A stretch of 64,000 bases of DNA from Devosia litorisediminis (GTDB lineage Bacteria; Pseudomonadota; Alphaproteobacteria; Rhizobiales; Devosiaceae), in NCBI RefSeq assembly GCF_018334155.1, contig NZ_JAGXTP010000001.1, positions 744,001 to 808,000 of the forward strand, in the 5' to 3' direction. The notes beneath the pieces are model-generated. The model ran no database searches and was not told where the DNA came from. It saw nothing but the letters and a program-made list of their open reading frames with translations. Both the position numbers and the translations under genes were made by a program. Positions 16,552-28,330 of the stretch are shown in pieces (positions within the stretch are counted from its first letter, which is position 1; the number at the start of each line of letters is the position of its first letter).

Positions 16552-16723
16552 GATGAACTCCTGCTGGTGGATCGTCGGATTGGCATGTGCCTGCAGGCAT
16601 CGAGATGCCTGCACACCAAAGGTCGGCCCCTGCACCTGGCTTTGCAAGATGGCAGGGAGCACAAACTTGGATCGGGTGATGCTGCGGCTCAATTCGGGCG
16701 AGTGTTTGAACGACAGTGCTTTT

Positions 16724-17626
16724 TTATGCCGCGCTGGCGCGGCGGGTATCGCGGATCACGCTGGCGATGCGCTCAAAGGTCGGCCCAAACGGGGTGGCTT
16801 CGCGCCAGACCAGACGGAGCAGGCGCTCGGCGCCGGGGGTGCCCAATTGGTGGATAGCGATGCGCGCATCGGTTGCTTCCTTGCGCACAGCGATCTGGGG
16901 CAGCAGCGTAACGCCCTGACCATTGGCGACGAATTCGACGATGGTGGAGAGCGAGGTGGCCGCAAAGGTGCGCGGGCCCGTATCGCTCTCCAGCCGACAG
17001 GCGGCAATGGTCTGGTCGCGAAAGCAATGGCCTTCATCGAGCAGCAGGATGCGCTCGGGTGACAGGCCATTGAGCGAGGCAGGTTCGGCGGTAACCTCGC
17101 TGCGGCTGGTGGCCAGCACGAAGCGATCTTCGAACAAGGGGGCACTGATCAGGCGGGGGCCCCTGTCGGGCGGGTCGGTGGCGATCAGGGCAATGTCGAT
17201 GCTGCCATCAACCAGACCGGCGAGCAGGGCATCGGTGCGGTTCTCGCTGACGGTGAAATCGAGCTTGGGCAGGCTGGCCTGCAGCGCCGGGAAGATTTCG
17301 GGCAGCAGATAGGGCGCCACGGTGGGGATCAGGCCGAAGCGGATGGCGCGTTCGGGCCGCCCGGCATGGCCCATGGCAAAGCCGGCAAGTGCGTCGGCGC
17401 CTTCGAGCAGGGTGCGGGCGCGCGCGACAAATTCACTGCCGAACGGGGTAAGTCGCGCGCCGCCCTTGAGCCGATCAAACAAGGGGGTGCCGCAGAGCGT
17501 CTCGACGGCGGCGATTTGCTGGCTCAAGGCGGGCTGGCTGATATTGCAAGCGGCGGCCGCCCGGCCAAAATGGCCGGTATCGGCGACGGCAGCGACATAG
17601 CGCATCTGTTTGAGAGTGAAGTTCAT
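16724..17626 (-). CDS. oxyR: Hydrogen peroxide sensor OxyR
   Basis: A 300-residue LysR-type regulator: DNA-binding domain with HFGRAAAACNISQPALSQQIAAVE, and an effector domain with the redox pair Cys201 and Cys210 in EGHCFRDQTIAAC, matching Cys199/Cys208 of E. coli OxyR. Oxidation by peroxide forms a disulfide and activates target genes. It is divergent from katG, with 104 bases between the start codons, so katG is the likely main target. Confidence 0.95.
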   Translation of the reverse strand: MNFTLKQMRYVAAVADTGHFGRAAAACNISQPALSQQIAAVETLCGTPLFDRLKGGARLTPFGSEFVARARTLLEGADALAGFAMGHAGRPERAIRFGLIPTVAPYLLPEIFPALQASLPKLDFTVSENRTDALLAGLVDGSIDIALIATDPPDRGPRLISAPLFEDRFVLATSRSEVTAEPASLNGLSPERILLLDEGHCFRDQTIAACRLESDTGPRTFAATSLSTIVEFVANGQGVTLLPQIAVRKEATDARIAIHQLGTPGAERLLRLVWREATPFGPTFERIASVIRDTRRASAA

Positions 17627-17643
17627 GATAGGTGCAGCTTATC
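17627..17643. promoter_or_regulatory. Candidate OxyR operator in the oxyR-katG intergenic region
   Basis: GATAGGTGCAGCTTATC is an imperfect palindrome (GATA ... TATC, with AGCT in the centre) right next to the oxyR start codon, followed by CATAG and further ATAG-like halves to about 17660. It fits the ATAG-type OxyR site and LysR autoregulation; assigned by position and symmetry only. Confidence 0.45.
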
Positions 17644-17709
17644 ATAGTTAGTGGATCAATCAATTTGCCTAATGGACATGGCTGCGTCACAAAGCTGATC
17701 AAAGTTTAG

Positions 17710-19938
<2,229 letters not shown>

Positions 19939-19985
19939 GCGTTCGGGGGCAGCGCAGGCTGTCTGGACACGACCCCAACCAAATC

Positions 19986-20017
19986 AGCCCCGGCCGGGAA
20001 ACCTGCCGGGGCTCTTT
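19986..20017 (+). terminator. Intrinsic terminator after katG
   Basis: AGCCCCGGC (19986-19994) and GCCGGGGCT (20005-20013) make a perfect 9-bp stem with a 10-base loop, then CTTTG. Confidence 0.65.
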
Positions 20018-20136
20018 GCGCGCCCCGTGCAGACCGTTACAATTTGAATCAATAGCGGGGCTCGGACTTCAGTGCCTGCAAAAGATGAGAGTCCATCGTC
20101 GCAGTGTTATTGACGGCAGAAGCCGGGAGACTGACG

Positions 20137-21267
20137 ATGAGCGAGCTTGATCAAGGGCAGCGGGCGTTTTCGAGCTTTCGGGTTCTGAATGGCGAAGGCA
20201 ACCACTCCGAGCGCGAAGACCTGTTCCGCAATATGGCTGAGCTGTTCAGCTATGTTTCGGACCGGTGCGATGATGAGCAGGTCGCCCAGTATGACGAAGT
20301 GCTGTGTCAGCTCGCCGAATTTGTCGAGATTGAAGCGCGGGCCCATGTCGCCAGCCTTCTGGCGCCGCTTGACCGGGCGCCGGGTACGGTGGTGGTCAAG
20401 CTGGCCAATGACGACATTGAAGTCGCCAGGCCGCTGCTGCAGTTCTCCAAGGTACTTTCCGATGATGATCTTATCGACATCATCACCCATCAATCCGACC
20501 AGCATCGCGAAGCCATTGCCAGCCGCCACAAGGTAGCTGAGCGGGTTGGTGATGCCATTGTCGACCATGGCCAGACCGGCTCGGTGGTGCGTCTGGTGCG
20601 CAATACCAATGCCGAGTTGCACAAGGCGACGCTGGAAAAGCTGGTTGAGCGCGCGGCCAAGGATGTCGAGATCGCTGCCGATCTGCGTGGTCGCACCGAT
20701 ATCGACTGGGCTTCGCTGCGTGGTGAAATTGACGATGTCGCCTCCAAGGTGCTCGAAACACTGGGCGAGATGAACCGTGGCGTCGATCCGGTCACGGTCG
20801 GCAAGGTCAATGCGGTCGTCTATAACCGCATGCGCAACCGCGCCGGCTTCTCGTCGACTGAGTGGAAGGTGGCCTATAATCAGGTCAAGGCGCTGAGCGA
20901 TCGCAAGCAACTCAATGAGCGTGCCCTGGCGCGGTTTGCCCGGTTTGGCTACGGCCATCACTCGGCCGCAGCGCTGACCGTGATCCTGCAGGTGAAGCCC
21001 GAAGTGTTCGTCAAATGGCTCGCCAGCCAGGACTATGTGGCCATGACCATCGCCCTGCGGGCAGCGGGTCTGGCGCCCGACCTGTTCGAGGCGATCTTTG
21101 CGACCATGCCGTGGCGCGATCTGCCCACGACGCAGGACACCAAGATGGTGGTGAGCCGGTTCGAGGCCATTGAGCGCGAAGAAGCGGCCAATATCTTTGA
21201 GCTGTGGCGCGCGCATTCGTTCCGCAAGCGGGCCGCCACCGAAGAGCGTATGGCCGCCAGCGCCTAG
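20137..21267 (+). CDS. DUF2336 domain-containing protein
   Basis: A 376-residue, helix-rich cytoplasmic protein of the DUF2336 family, common in alphaproteobacteria and of uncertain function (suggested roles in cell cycle or stress). Heat-like repeats are suggested by patterns such as LLQFSKVLSDDDLIDIITHQSDQHREAIASR. The ATG at 20137 is preceded by GGAG; an upstream GTG at 20104 is less likely. It stands alone between two terminators. Confidence 0.8.
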   Translation: MSELDQGQRAFSSFRVLNGEGNHSEREDLFRNMAELFSYVSDRCDDEQVAQYDEVLCQLAEFVEIEARAHVASLLAPLDRAPGTVVVKLANDDIEVARPLLQFSKVLSDDDLIDIITHQSDQHREAIASRHKVAERVGDAIVDHGQTGSVVRLVRNTNAELHKATLEKLVERAAKDVEIAADLRGRTDIDWASLRGEIDDVASKVLETLGEMNRGVDPVTVGKVNAVVYNRMRNRAGFSSTEWKVAYNQVKALSDRKQLNERALARFARFGYGHHSAAALTVILQVKPEVFVKWLASQDYVAMTIALRAAGLAPDLFEAIFATMPWRDLPTTQDTKMVVSRFEAIEREEAANIFELWRAHSFRKRAATEERMAASA

Positions 21268-21296
21268 TTTCACTGTCCCCATGCACGGACATAACT

Positions 21297-21330
21297 TCAC
21301 CCCCGGGCTTGCCTGGGGGTGATTTGTTTT
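21297..21330 (+). terminator. Intrinsic terminator
   Basis: TCACCCCC (21297-21304) pairs with GGGGGTGA (21315-21322), with extra pairs inside the arm, and is followed by TTTGTTTT. It ends the DUF2336 transcript before the ArsR-metF unit. Confidence 0.65.
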
Positions 21331-21381
21331 CAACACGATAGCGGTTGATCGCAATTCCCGCTGGACCTGCCCCGCAAACCG

Positions 21382-21403
21382 GATATAAAGACATCTTTAT
21401 ATC
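21382..21403. promoter_or_regulatory. Perfect 9-bp inverted repeat, probable ArsR-type (SahR-like) operator
   Basis: GATATAAAG (21382-21390) and CTTTATATC (21395-21403) form a perfect palindrome with a 4-base centre, only 14 bases before the start of the ArsR-methyltransferase gene. Its shape resembles sites of the SahR regulators of methionine metabolism. It probably mediates autorepression and control of metF. Confidence 0.65.
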
Positions 21404-21417
21404 TTTGCGAGGGTGCG

Positions 21418-22368
21418 TTGGCTGAGTTGTCGGAACTGGTTGGGGTGTTGAAGGCGGCGGGTGAGGGGACCCGGGTGCGCCTATTGGCATTGCTGGCTGA
21501 TGGCGACCATTCGGTCAAGGACCTTACCGAAATCCTCAAGCAGAGCCAGCCGCGCGTGTCGCGCCACCTCAAGCTGTTGGCGGATGCCGGACTGGTGCGG
21601 CGCAATGCTGAAGGCGCCTGGGCCTATTACGGGCTGGCTCAGGATGGCGATGGTGCCGATCTGGCCCGCTGGCTGATCGCCCGGCTCGATGATGCCGATG
21701 GGGATCGTCGCCGCGATATCGAACGGCAGGCAGCCGTGCGTGCCAGTCAGCAGGCGCAGGCCAACGAATATTTCGACACTGTGGCCAGCAGCTGGGATCT
21801 GCTCAAGACGCTGCAGGTGCCTGAGGAGGCGGTGGAGTCGGCGGTGGTCGCGGCGCTCGATGGCCGACAGGTCGATACCCTGATTGATCTGGGTACCGGC
21901 ACGGGGCGCATGCTTGAAGTGCTCGCCGATCGCTACAAGCGCGGCGTGGGGCTCGATTCCAGCCGCGAGATGCTGGCCGTTGCCCGCGCCCGGCTGGGCA
22001 GTGCGGGCATTGGCCATGCGCAGGTGCGGCTTGGCGATATTGGCGATCTGGATGTGTCGGTGGGACTGGCCGATGTGGTGGTGATCCACCAGGTGCTGCA
22101 CTATTTCGACGATCCGGGCCGCATGCTGGCGCAGGCGCGACGCCTGCTCAAGCCGGGCGGCGACATGCTCATCGTGGACTTCGCCCCGCATGATCTGGAG
22201 TTTTTGCGCAGCGAGCATGCGCATCGGCGGCTGGGGCTGTCGGACGAACAAATGCGCGGCTGGGCGATGGCGGCCGGGCTGAGCGTGCAGAGCGCGCAGG
22301 AATTCCCCAGCGAGAACACTGAACGTGGCTTGACGGTCTGCCTCTGGCGCCTCAGCGACAAGACCTGA
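21418..22368 (+). CDS. ArsR family regulator fused to a SAM-dependent methyltransferase domain
   Basis: A 316-residue two-domain protein. Residues 1-75 are an ArsR winged helix (EGTRVRLLALLADGDHSVKDLTEIL, then QPRVSRHLKLLADAGLVRR). From about residue 110 there is a class I methyltransferase with IDLGTGTGRMLEVLA (SAM-binding motif I) and the FDDPGRMLAQARRLLKPGGDMLIVDF region. A regulator that carries a SAM/SAH-binding domain next to metF suggests sensing of the methyl cycle, as proposed for SahR. The start is TTG at 21418 with GAGGG before it. metF begins 14 bases after its stop. Confidence 0.88.
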   Translation: MAELSELVGVLKAAGEGTRVRLLALLADGDHSVKDLTEILKQSQPRVSRHLKLLADAGLVRRNAEGAWAYYGLAQDGDGADLARWLIARLDDADGDRRRDIERQAAVRASQQAQANEYFDTVASSWDLLKTLQVPEEAVESAVVAALDGRQVDTLIDLGTGTGRMLEVLADRYKRGVGLDSSREMLAVARARLGSAGIGHAQVRLGDIGDLDVSVGLADVVVIHQVLHYFDDPGRMLAQARRLLKPGGDMLIVDFAPHDLEFLRSEHAHRRLGLSDEQMRGWAMAAGLSVQSAQEFPSENTERGLTVCLWRLSDKT

Positions 22369-22382
22369 ACGGAGCAAGTTTG

Positions 22383-23282
22383 ATGATCGACGATAATGTG
22401 CGGGCCAGTCGGCAGACCGCGGATCAGCGCCCGGAACTGCAGATCTCGTTTGAGTTTTTTCCGCCCAAGAATGACGCAATGGAAGAGCGCTTCTGGGACA
22501 GCGTGCACAAGCTGGCGCCACTCAAGCCGCGCTTTGTCTCGGTGACTTATGGCGCTGGCGGTACCACCCGCGAGCGGACACTGCGCATGGTCAGCTCGAT
22601 CAAGAAAGATACCGGTGTGGATGCGGCGGCGCACTTGACCTGCGTCGGCGCCTCGCGCGACGAAGTGGACGCGGTGGTGCGCGGCTATCAAGCGGCGGGC
22701 ATCAACCGCATTGTCGCGCTGCGTGGCGATCCACCAGAGGGCGTTGGCCAGCCGTTCACGCCTCATCCGGAAGGCTATCAGAATGCCGCCGATCTGGTGG
22801 CAGGCATTCGGCGCATTGGAGATTTCGATATTTCGGTCGCCGCCTATCCCGAAAAGCACCCGCAAAGCGAAAGCTGGGACGTCGAGATCGACAATCTCAA
22901 GCGCAAGCTGGATGGTGGTGCCGACCGCGCCATCACGCAGATGTTCTTCTCCAATGGCGACTACCTGCGCTATCTCGAGCGGGCGCGGGCTGCGGGTATT
23001 ACCGCGCCGATCGTGCCAGGCATCCAGCCGATCCACAGCTTCAAGCAGATTTCCAGTTTTGCGGGTCGCTGCGGGACCTCAATTCCAGCGTGGCTGGCTG
23101 AGCGGTTTGACGGGCTTGATGACGAGCCCGAGACCCATGCGCTGGTGGCATCGGCCGTTGCAGCAGAGCAGGTTACCGAGCTGCTGGATGAGGGCGTGAC
23201 CGAGTTCCACATCTATACCCATAACCGCTCGCCACTGGCTCTGGCGCTGGCGCGTATTCTGGGACGTCGTCCTGTGGCCTGA
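22383..23282 (+). CDS. metF: Methylenetetrahydrofolate reductase
   Basis: A 299-residue TIM-barrel flavoenzyme that reduces 5,10-methylene-THF to 5-methyl-THF for methionine synthesis. Family motifs: SFEFFPPKND, FVSVTYGAGGTTRERT, AAHLTCVGASRDEV, IVALRGDPP and ITQMFFSNGDYL. The ATG at 22383 has GGAG eight bases before it; the TTG directly upstream is not needed. Co-transcribed with the ArsR-methyltransferase regulator. Confidence 0.96.
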   Translation: MIDDNVRASRQTADQRPELQISFEFFPPKNDAMEERFWDSVHKLAPLKPRFVSVTYGAGGTTRERTLRMVSSIKKDTGVDAAAHLTCVGASRDEVDAVVRGYQAAGINRIVALRGDPPEGVGQPFTPHPEGYQNAADLVAGIRRIGDFDISVAAYPEKHPQSESWDVEIDNLKRKLDGGADRAITQMFFSNGDYLRYLERARAAGITAPIVPGIQPIHSFKQISSFAGRCGTSIPAWLAERFDGLDDEPETHALVASAVAAEQVTELLDEGVTEFHIYTHNRSPLALALARILGRRPVA

Positions 23283-23470
23283 GTGCCCTTGCTTTGGCGG
23301 CAAGGCGGTGGCATGAAGCCGCCGCCCGCCGGTTTTACGGTCTGAAAAGCGTCATTCAGACCCGGTTCAGATGACGGGCTGCATTGAGACAGTGTGGCGC
23401 CTTCATAAAATGGCCACGAAACCGCGCTCCTTCACCGCTAGGGGCGAACCGCATTACGGGACGTAACAGC

Positions 23471-24235
23471 ATGCAGATCGATCGTCGCATTACCAATGGC
23501 CTGGCCTGGGCCGGGGTGGTTCTGGTTATCGGTATTCCGGTGGCTGACGTGGTCAGCGCCCAGTTTATGGCAGAGCGTACGCCAGGCGCGCAGGTTGCGG
23601 CATTGGCGCCCGAGCCCGCAGTGCCGGCGCCTGTGGCACCGCAACCTGCTACACGGCCGGTGGCCGAAATTGCGGCAAAGCCGACCCCTGTGGCCCCGGT
23701 TACGCCAGCCAAGCCTGCTACGCCTGCCGTGGTGGCCACGACAGCCAAGAGCGGCGATGTGGTCGATGGCTATCTGAGCACCGGCAAGCCGCTGCCCAGC
23801 TATATTACCGGTGGGGACAGCGCGGCGCCGCGCGTGCAGGAGAAAGCACCTGCCGAGGCACCGCTGGTGATTGACGCCGAGATCGATCCGATTGACGTGG
23901 CGGCGCTGCCGCCAGCGCGGGTTGCCCCGATGCCAATGCCGCTCTCGATGCGGCCAGAGCCGCGCAGCACCGCCACGGTGACCTATACCAATAACGCGCC
24001 GCAGGTGGTCATTCCAGCCAGCGTGACGCCGCCTGCAGCGGTCACGGCACGCGATCTGGAAGACTGGGAAAGCGGGCCGCTATCGGAATTTCTGGCAAAG
24101 CGTCAGGCGGCCGGTCAGGTGGACCCCGGCTATGATCCCGATGGGTTCTTTCTTGATGAGGGCCCCAACCGGGCACGGCAAAGAGATCGCCTGATTGGAC
24201 CGGCAGACGAATTCTATTTCCCGTTTGCCAACTAG
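23471..24235 (+). CDS. Hypothetical membrane-anchored, Pro/Ala-rich protein
   Basis: A 254-residue protein with one hydrophobic N-terminal segment (about residues 9-28, GLAWAGVVLVIGIPVADVV) that may anchor it in the inner membrane, followed by a long Pro/Ala/Val-rich stretch to about residue 90 that is probably disordered in the periplasm. The C-terminus is more polar (DLEDWESGPLSEFLAKRQ). No family recognised. Start chosen at the ATG at 23471, where the membrane segment becomes N-terminal. It stands alone. Confidence 0.65.
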   Translation: MQIDRRITNGLAWAGVVLVIGIPVADVVSAQFMAERTPGAQVAALAPEPAVPAPVAPQPATRPVAEIAAKPTPVAPVTPAKPATPAVVATTAKSGDVVDGYLSTGKPLPSYITGGDSAAPRVQEKAPAEAPLVIDAEIDPIDVAALPPARVAPMPMPLSMRPEPRSTATVTYTNNAPQVVIPASVTPPAAVTARDLEDWESGPLSEFLAKRQAAGQVDPGYDPDGFFLDEGPNRARQRDRLIGPADEFYFPFAN

Positions 24236-24390
24236 CGTAGATCGGCCATGCGTGTGTGGCGGTGGACCCGGCGGTCGGGACCGGTTATTGTTAGTAACCT
24301 AGTCGCGCCGGACCCTGTCCGTCCGTGACATTCACGAAAGGCGATGCCCCCGTGTTGCAGTGCCTGCGCAAAGCCGAAGTAAAATCCCAG

Positions 24391-25104
24391 ATGTGGCAGC
24401 GGCTGTCGGACTTTGTCGGTTCGTTCAGTCAGCGCACCGGTCTGGCCGGATCGCTGATCAATGCGCTCGACCCCGATACCTGGTTGCCGGGTGGGCGCGA
24501 TGCGGCGTTTACGCTGGCCCTGATCGCGCTGGCGGCCAAGATGGCGGTCTCGGATGGCATTGTCACGGCTTCCGAAGAGCGCGCCTTCCGCGCTACCGCA
24601 GAAATCGCCGAGGGCAATGAAGAGGCCGTGCAGCGGGTGTTCAACCTGGCCAAGCAGGATGTGGCGGGGTTTGATACCTATGCGCGCAAGGTCCGGCGCT
24701 TTTTTGCCGATAGTCCTGAAACGCTGGAGCATGTGCTCGACAGCCTGTTCTTCATCGCCACTGCCGATGGCGTGGTGCATCCGGCCGAGCTGGACTATCT
24801 GAAGTCGGTCAGCGACATTTTCGGGTTTGACGAGGTGCGCTTCGAGCAGATGGCCAGCCAGCATGTCCGGCTTGAAGCGGGGGTGGACCCCTATGCCGTG
24901 CTGGGGCTGTCGCCCAATGCGCCCGATCACGAGGTCAAGCGGGTCTATCGCCTGCTGGTATCCGAGCATCATCCCGACCGGCTGATTGCCCGTGGTGTAC
25001 CCGAAGAACTGATCGATGTGGCCACGGCCCGGATGAAGTCGATCAACCTGGCCTATCAGGCGCTGACCAAGCCGGTGGCGCAGCCGCTGCTGACCTCGGC
25101 CTAG
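24391..25104 (+). CDS. DjlA-like protein with TerB and J domains
   Basis: About 237 residues: an N-terminal TerB-like helical domain (ALIALAAKMAVSDGIVTASEERAF and FFIATADGVVHPAELDYL, the two acidic metal-binding-like repeats) and a C-terminal J domain with the HPD motif (YRLLVSEHHPDRLI). It is therefore a possible DnaK co-chaperone of the DjlA type but lacks the N-terminal membrane helix of DjlA. The start is uncertain: the ATG at 24391 (MWQRLSDFV) fits homologues, but GTG at 24352 or 24325 is possible. Confidence 0.8.
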   Translation: MWQRLSDFVGSFSQRTGLAGSLINALDPDTWLPGGRDAAFTLALIALAAKMAVSDGIVTASEERAFRATAEIAEGNEEAVQRVFNLAKQDVAGFDTYARKVRRFFADSPETLEHVLDSLFFIATADGVVHPAELDYLKSVSDIFGFDEVRFEQMASQHVRLEAGVDPYAVLGLSPNAPDHEVKRVYRLLVSEHHPDRLIARGVPEELIDVATARMKSINLAYQALTKPVAQPLLTSA

Positions 25105-25149
25105 ACCGCTGACTTGACGGGGTGGCCCATACCTCTCTACACCACGCCA

Positions 25150-25539
<390 letters not shown>

Positions 25540-25688
25540 GTTTACCTTCTGATCGGAATACGCGGCCTGCGCATGTCAGGGTTCCCGCCGCGCCTCTTGC
25601 GTGTTGGCGGCAGGCTGGCTACATGAGCGCCTTCGCATTCCGCCGTACTTCCTGGCGGGCACACGCTTCAAAGAGTTCGGTACGCGCG

Positions 25689-26789
25689 ATGCCCCTGGCT
25701 ACCCCCTATTATCTGATCGACGAAACCGCACTGGCGCGCAATCTGGCGCGGATCGACCAGCTGCGCGCTGCCTCGGGCGCCAAATGCCTGCTGGCGCTGA
25801 AGTGCTTTGCCACCTGGTCGACCTTTGCGCAGATCTCCCCGCACATGGATGGCACGACCTCGTCCTCGCTGAATGAAGTGCGGCTGGGCCGCGAAAAGTT
25901 CGGCGGCGAAACCCATGCCTATTCGGTGGCCTATTCGGATGGCGAGATCGACGATGTGATCAGCCATGCCGACAAGATCATCTTCAATTCGGCCAATCAG
26001 CTTGAGCGGTTCGCAGCCAAGGCAAGTCATCTGCCGATCGGGCTGCGGGTCAATCCGGGCGTCAGCCATTCCCATTTCGATCTGGCCGACCCGGCGCGCC
26101 CCTTTAGCCGGTTGGGCGAAACCGAGCTGGCGCGCATTGAAAGCGTGATGGATCGCGTCAGCGGCTTCATGCTGCACTGCAATTGCGAGAATGACTCGGT
26201 CAGTGCGTTTTCGGCGCTGCTTGACCAGATCGAAGAGCGGCTTGGCGCTCTGCTGACTCGGCTGGACTGGGTCAGCCTGGGGGGCGGTATTCACTTCACC
26301 AAGGAGGGCTACCCGATCGATCAGCTGGCCGGGCGGCTCAAGGCGTTTGCCGAGAAGTTTGGCGTACAGGTGTATCTTGAGCCCGGCGATACCGTGGTGA
26401 CCGATACCACCACGCTTGAAGTCAGCGTGCTCGACATCATTGAGAACGGCAAGCCCGTTGCTATCGTCGACAGCGCCGTGGAGGCGCACATGCTCGACCT
26501 GCTGGTCTATCGCGAGAGCGCCAATGTGGCACCCAATGCGGGGCCGCACAGCTATTTCGTGGCGGGCAAATCCTGTCTAGCCGGTGATGTGTTCGGGGAG
26601 TTCAGCTTCCCCGCGCCGCTGGCCATTGGTGACCGCATCTCCCTGCTCAATGCGGGGGGGTATACAATGGTCAAGAAGAACTGGTTCAATGGGGTGGGCA
26701 TGCCGGCCATCGCCATTCGCCGCCAGAATGGCCATATCGAGACCATACGGGCCTTCGATTATGCCGACTACGTCGCCAGCCTTTCCTGA
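25689..26789 (+). CDS. nspC: Carboxynorspermidine/carboxyspermidine decarboxylase
   Basis: A 366-residue PLP-dependent decarboxylase (fold III, alanine racemase type) that makes spermidine or norspermidine from the carboxy precursor. Key stretches: LLALKCFATWSTF, which contains the PLP lysine, HCNCEN, SLGGGIHFTKEGYP, and SCLAGDVFGEF near the active-site Cys. The ATG at 25689 gives the family start MPLATPYYLIDE; the frame is open further upstream but without homology. The next gene, 44 bases on, encodes the preceding step, so the pair forms a complete alternative polyamine route. Confidence 0.93.
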   Translation: MPLATPYYLIDETALARNLARIDQLRAASGAKCLLALKCFATWSTFAQISPHMDGTTSSSLNEVRLGREKFGGETHAYSVAYSDGEIDDVISHADKIIFNSANQLERFAAKASHLPIGLRVNPGVSHSHFDLADPARPFSRLGETELARIESVMDRVSGFMLHCNCENDSVSAFSALLDQIEERLGALLTRLDWVSLGGGIHFTKEGYPIDQLAGRLKAFAEKFGVQVYLEPGDTVVTDTTTLEVSVLDIIENGKPVAIVDSAVEAHMLDLLVYRESANVAPNAGPHSYFVAGKSCLAGDVFGEFSFPAPLAIGDRISLLNAGGYTMVKKNWFNGVGMPAIAIRRQNGHIETIRAFDYADYVASLS

Positions 26790-26833
26790 GAAAGCGCTGA
26801 TCCTATTCCCCTTGAAAAGGTGTTTCGTGCCAA

Positions 26834-28114
26834 TTGAAAAAGAACGTTTTGATCATCGGTGCCGGAGGTGTGGCGCAGGTCGCCGCCTTTAAAGCTGCAA
26901 TGCACAACGACGTGCTGGGGGACATCCATATTGCCTCCCGCACCGTCTCGAAATGCGAGGCGATCATCGCCGGCATTCTGGACAAAAAGGCGCTCAAGCG
27001 CCCGGGCGTTCTGGCCGCCCACGCCCTGGACGCGCTCGATGTCGCGGCCACCAAGGCACTGATCGCCCAGACCAAGAGCCAGATTGTCATCAATGCCGGC
27101 TCGGCTTTTCTGAACATGAGCGTGTTGCAGGCCTGCGTGGAAACCGGGGCTGCCTATATCGACACGGCCATTCACGAAGAGCCCGGCAAGATCTGCGAAA
27201 CGCCACCCTGGTATGGCAATTACGAGTGGAAACACCGCGACAGCTGCGAGCGCAAGGGCGTCACCGCCATTCTGGGTGCCGGCTTTGATCCCGGTGTGGT
27301 CAATGCCTATGCGGCGATGGCGGCCCGGCACTATTTCGACTCCATCGCCAGCATCGATATCATCGACGTCAATGCGGGCAGCCATGGACGCTATTTCGCG
27401 ACCAATTTCGATCCCGAGATCAATTTCCGCGAATTCACCGGCACGGTGTGGAGCTGGCAGAACAGCCAGTGGACCGCCAATGCGATGTTCGAGGTCAACC
27501 GAACCGACGATCTGCCGGTGGTGGGCAACCACACTACCTATCTGACCGGCCATGACGAAATCCACTCGCTCTCGGCCAATCTGGATGTGCCCGATATCCG
27601 GTTCTGGATGGGTTTTGGCGAGCACTACATCAATGTGTTCACGGTGCTCAAGAACCTTGGCCTGCTGTCCGAGCAGCCGGTGACCACTGCCGAGGGCGTC
27701 GAGATTGTGCCGCTCAAGGTGGTCAAGGCGGTGCTGCCCGATCCGGTGTCGCTGGCGCCCGATTATGCCGGCAAGACTTTTATCGGCGATCTGATCGTTG
27801 GCGAGCGCGACGGCGAAGCGGCGGAGCTGCTGGTCTACAATATCTGTGACCACGAAGAGACCTATGCCGAGACCAATAGCCAGGCGATCTCCTATACGGC
27901 CGGCGTGCCGGTGGTGGCCGCCGCGATCCTGATCGCCAAGGGCGTATGGGATTGCCACCACATGGCCAATATCGAAGAGTTGCCACCGCTGCCCTTCATC
28001 GAACTGATCGGTGAGATGGGCCTGCCCACCCGCCTGCGCGACGCCAAGGGCGACCGCGCGTTCGATCCGGCCGAGTTCCGCACCGAACGGCAAAAGACCA
28101 AGTCCCGCGCCTGA
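26834..28114 (+). CDS. Carboxynorspermidine synthase (saccharopine dehydrogenase family)
   Basis: A 426-residue NADPH-dependent enzyme that condenses aspartate semialdehyde with a diamine (putrescine or diaminopropane) to give carboxyspermidine or carboxynorspermidine. The N-terminal Rossmann motif is NVLIIGAGGVAQVAAFKAA; later family stretches are IDTAIHEEP, LGAGFDPGVVNAYAA, GSHGRYFATNFDPEINFREFTG and CDHEETYAE. The only start in frame is TTG at 26834 with no clear ribosome binding site, so expression may depend on coupling to nspC. A strong terminator follows. Confidence 0.92.
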   Translation: MKKNVLIIGAGGVAQVAAFKAAMHNDVLGDIHIASRTVSKCEAIIAGILDKKALKRPGVLAAHALDALDVAATKALIAQTKSQIVINAGSAFLNMSVLQACVETGAAYIDTAIHEEPGKICETPPWYGNYEWKHRDSCERKGVTAILGAGFDPGVVNAYAAMAARHYFDSIASIDIIDVNAGSHGRYFATNFDPEINFREFTGTVWSWQNSQWTANAMFEVNRTDDLPVVGNHTTYLTGHDEIHSLSANLDVPDIRFWMGFGEHYINVFTVLKNLGLLSEQPVTTAEGVEIVPLKVVKAVLPDPVSLAPDYAGKTFIGDLIVGERDGEAAELLVYNICDHEETYAETNSQAISYTAGVPVVAAAILIAKGVWDCHHMANIEELPPLPFIELIGEMGLPTRLRDAKGDRAFDPAEFRTERQKTKSRA

Positions 28115-28143
28115 GGCGGGGCAGGGTTCAGTGCATGATGAAG

Positions 28144-28172
28144 CGGCCGGGGGAAACCCCGGCCGTTTTTTT
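28144..28172 (+). terminator. Strong intrinsic terminator after the polyamine genes
   Basis: CGGCCGGGG (28144-28152) pairs perfectly with CCCCGGCCG (28157-28165) around a GAAA tetraloop, followed by seven T. Confidence 0.9.
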
Positions 28173-28268
28173 GTTTCTGGATCTACTTTTGAAACAAGGA
28201 CTTAGTGCCCGACGTGTCGTCTTTGTCCGACGTTAAGGCGTTTTTTTACGACTTAATATATGAAATAG

Positions 28269-28297
28269 TTGACATGGTGTCGGTTTAGACATACATA
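28269..28297 (+). promoter_or_regulatory. Sigma-70 promoter with internal inverted repeat
   Basis: A perfect -35 TTGACA (28269-28274), 17-base spacer and -10 TACATA (28292-28297) precede the membrane protein/XRE pair. Inside the spacer TGTC (28278-28281) and GACA (28288-28291) form an inverted repeat that could be the operator of the co-transcribed XRE regulator. Confidence 0.6.
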
Positions 28298-28330
28298 GAG
28301 GCCAACTTACATGACACTAAGGTGGGCAAG

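Noticed and set aside
23283..23345. Terminator after metF
   Set aside because: A GGCGG/CCGCC pairing is possible but the stem is short, imperfect and not followed by a clear T tract.
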